Shown piece after piece: positions 62,845 to 64,000 of a DNA stretch of 64,000 nt. Under the pieces are notes generated by a model that did no database searches, was not told the origin of the DNA, and saw nothing but the letters and a program-made list of their open reading frames with translations. Location: NCBI RefSeq assembly GCF_019492185.1, contig NZ_JAICCF010000005.1:248001-312000 (forward strand). The letters run 5' to 3'. The first letter of the stretch is position 1; each line of letters opens with the position of its first letter. Both the position numbers and the translations under genes were made by a program. This DNA is from Chitinophaga rhizophila (GTDB lineage: Bacteria > Bacteroidota > Bacteroidia > Chitinophagales > Chitinophagaceae).

Positions 62845-63384
62845 CTATGCAATACGCTTTTTACGGATAATAACCGCCAGTATTGCAGCAACCACAAAGT
62901 CAAGGAATAATCCGGTAAAGTAGGATAGCATGCTTGCTACGAAAGTCAGGCTATAGTCTTGTTGTTTCAGCTTGGTCAGTGCATCATTGAGGTCTGCATC
63001 AGTTATTCCCTGGGTATTATGGGACTGCTGCATCTCTTCAAGCATCTTCAGGTCCATGGCTTTCATACGGGCGGGCAGCTCTGGATCTATATAGTTACAA
63101 ACGATATAGGTAAGCAGGGTACCTGCCAGTGTGCCGATCACAAAGGTGGTAAAGATTGGCTGGATAGCGTCTTTAAAACCAATAAAACCACCTAGATGCC
63201 TGCGTTTTTCGAGACCGGCAAGCAAACCGATGATAGCGCAGATAAAAAGTTGTATAAAGCTGAATTTCAGGCTGAAAAAGGTAGGCTGATCCGTATAATA
63301 GAGGGCAATACCGGTAGCTATAACTACTACAGCAGCGATCACTCCCCATTTCAGACCGGGATTAGGATATGTTGCATTACTCAT
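62845..63384 (-). CDS. DUF4199-family membrane protein
   Basis: A 179-residue inner-membrane protein with four likely spans (about 11-29, 37-53, 73-93, 145-170). The pattern of two short hairpins with a polar central loop (ARMKAMDLKMLEEMQQ, about 102-117) fits DUF4199 of Bacteroidota. It is next to a GT2 gene, as often seen for this family, which may suggest a role in envelope synthesis; this is inference from position only. ATG 63384 gives MSNATYPNPGLKWG; a TTG six bases upstream is unlikely. Confidence 0.78.
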   Translation of the reverse strand: MSNATYPNPGLKWGVIAAVVVIATGIALYYTDQPTFFSLKFSFIQLFICAIIGLLAGLEKRRHLGGFIGFKDAIQPIFTTFVIGTLAGTLLTYIVCNYIDPELPARMKAMDLKMLEEMQQSHNTQGITDADLNDALTKLKQQDYSLTFVASMLSYFTGLFLDFVVAAILAVIIRKKRIA

Positions 63385-63398
63385 ACACAAATGACTAT

Positions 63399-64000
63399 TT
63401 AAAGTTGGGCATATTGGCCGTTGATGATTCCTTTCACACTGCCTTTCAATTCTGCGCCAATATACGCTGAATTTTTAGACTTGCTGGCCAGATGCGCTGT
63501 GGTGAGTATCCATTCCTGCTCAGGATCGAATATAGTCAGATTGGCAGTTGAGCCTTCTGTAAGTGTTAATTCTGGCAGACCGAAGATCTTTCTTGGTTGT
63601 GCAGATAGCATTTCGATCAGTCTTTCGACAGATACATCCGGGAGATGCTTACGCAGTACGCCGAATGCACTTTCCAGCCCGATCATTCCATTTTTGGCAT
63701 ATTCAAACTCAACTTGTTTAGCATCCCAGTCCTGCGGAAGGTGATGAGTAGCAAAGCAATCAACAACACCTGTTTTAACTGCATCCCGTAATGCCTGGAC
63801 GTCTTCTGCGCTACGCAGTGGCGGGTTAAGTTTCAGGTTTGAATCATAAGTAAGCAGATGCGCATCGGTCAGGGAGATGTGGTAAGGGGTTACAGAGCAG
63901 GTAACCTTGATACCTTTACCTTTTGCATGAGCGATGAGTTCTGCTGATTTACGTGTACTGATACCCGTGAAGTGGATACGGGAGTCGGTATATTGAGCCA
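63399..64000 (-). CDS. pyrC: Dihydroorotase-family protein, C-terminal part (partial)
   Basis: The last 200 residues lie in the window; the frame runs off the right edge. RIHFTGISTRKSAEL, GIKVTCSVTPYHISLTDAHL and NPPLRSAEDVQAL are characteristic of type I dihydroorotases, and the C-terminal FGLPELTLTEGSTANLTIFDP is the amidohydrolase ending. Where active enzymes usually have the catalytic Asp of an SDHAP-like motif, this protein reads ATHHLPQDWD, with His in that place. It could be a non-catalytic dihydroorotase subunit-like homologue or a clade with altered chemistry. It precedes DUF4199 by 14 bp. The symbol is tentative. Confidence 0.82.
   Translation of the reverse strand, partial: AQYTDSRIHFTGISTRKSAELIAHAKGKGIKVTCSVTPYHISLTDAHLLTYDSNLKLNPPLRSAEDVQALRDAVKTGVVDCFATHHLPQDWDAKQVEFEYAKNGMIGLESAFGVLRKHLPDVSVERLIEMLSAQPRKIFGLPELTLTEGSTANLTIFDPEQEWILTTAHLASKSKNSAYIGAELKGSVKGIINGQYAQL

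Overview
The window is about 64 kb of a chromosome from a member of the Bacteroidota, most likely Chitinophagaceae and probably Chitinophaga or a close relative. This rests on what the genes look like: a SusC-like/OMP_b-brl_3 outer-membrane protein, a DUF5723 protein, DUF4294, DUF4295 and DUF4199 proteins, a two-component system with a beta-propeller and Y_Y_Y sensor, bacillithiol genes, and promoters of the Bacteroidota type (TTG, 19-20 bp, TAnnTTTG). Base composition and codon use look even throughout. I see no phage, insertion sequence, CRISPR array, rRNA or tRNA.

Layout. 1-2170: the edge of a polysaccharide-use region (end of a GH35 beta-galactosidase, a GH105 unsaturated rhamnogalacturonyl hydrolase) with a three-unit repeat array between them. 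2360-8555: CBS protein, outer-membrane barrel, small membrane protein, aspartate kinase, fructose-1,6-bisphosphatase and a CAP lipoprotein. 8556-9995: a gene-free stretch filled by a degenerate tandem array of about 142-bp units. 9996-20783: ABC ATPase, YfiT-type bacillithiol transferase, Nudix hydrolase, FolC, DUF5723, TonB-like protein, MFS transporter, radical SAM protein, membrane protein and agmatinase-family protein. 21102-25166: CcmE (CXXXY variant) and CcmF/CcsA for cytochrome c maturation, then an alpha/beta hydrolase.

25167-30393: two gene-poor stretches around DUF4294, a secreted plug-like protein, BshB1, a small membrane protein, and a peroxiredoxin/AhpD-like pair. 30644-37123: rpmB-rpmG-DUF4295-ftsY, a JmjC-like cupin, rimO and a DEAD-box helicase. 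37348-45721: glgB, YwqK-like protein, PAP2 phosphatase, KGG-repeat protein, GH31 alpha-glucosidase and a secreted BNR/Ycf48-like propeller. 45879-49729: a sensor kinase and NarL-type response regulator. 49843-56329: two small membrane proteins, then parE-DUF1835-cupin-parC. 56640-64000, all on the minus strand: a secreted protein, the four-gene GDP-D-glycero-alpha-D-manno-heptose set (hddA, gmhA, hddC, gmhB), two glycosyltransferases, DUF4199 and part of a dihydroorotase homologue.

Most genes are ordinary housekeeping or family-level genes. The structures not explained by them are non-coding: (i) a pair of roughly 120-130-bp palindromic, MITE-like elements at 25911-26042 and 56460-56581 with the same internal plan and terminal inverted repeats; (ii) two tandem repeat arrays (318-615 and about 8755-9735) that share an internal motif; (iii) strong plus-strand terminators with no gene in front of them (41911-41952, 44626-44652); and (iv) three very short single-membrane-span proteins. 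I did not find a complete, clearly new protein-based system.
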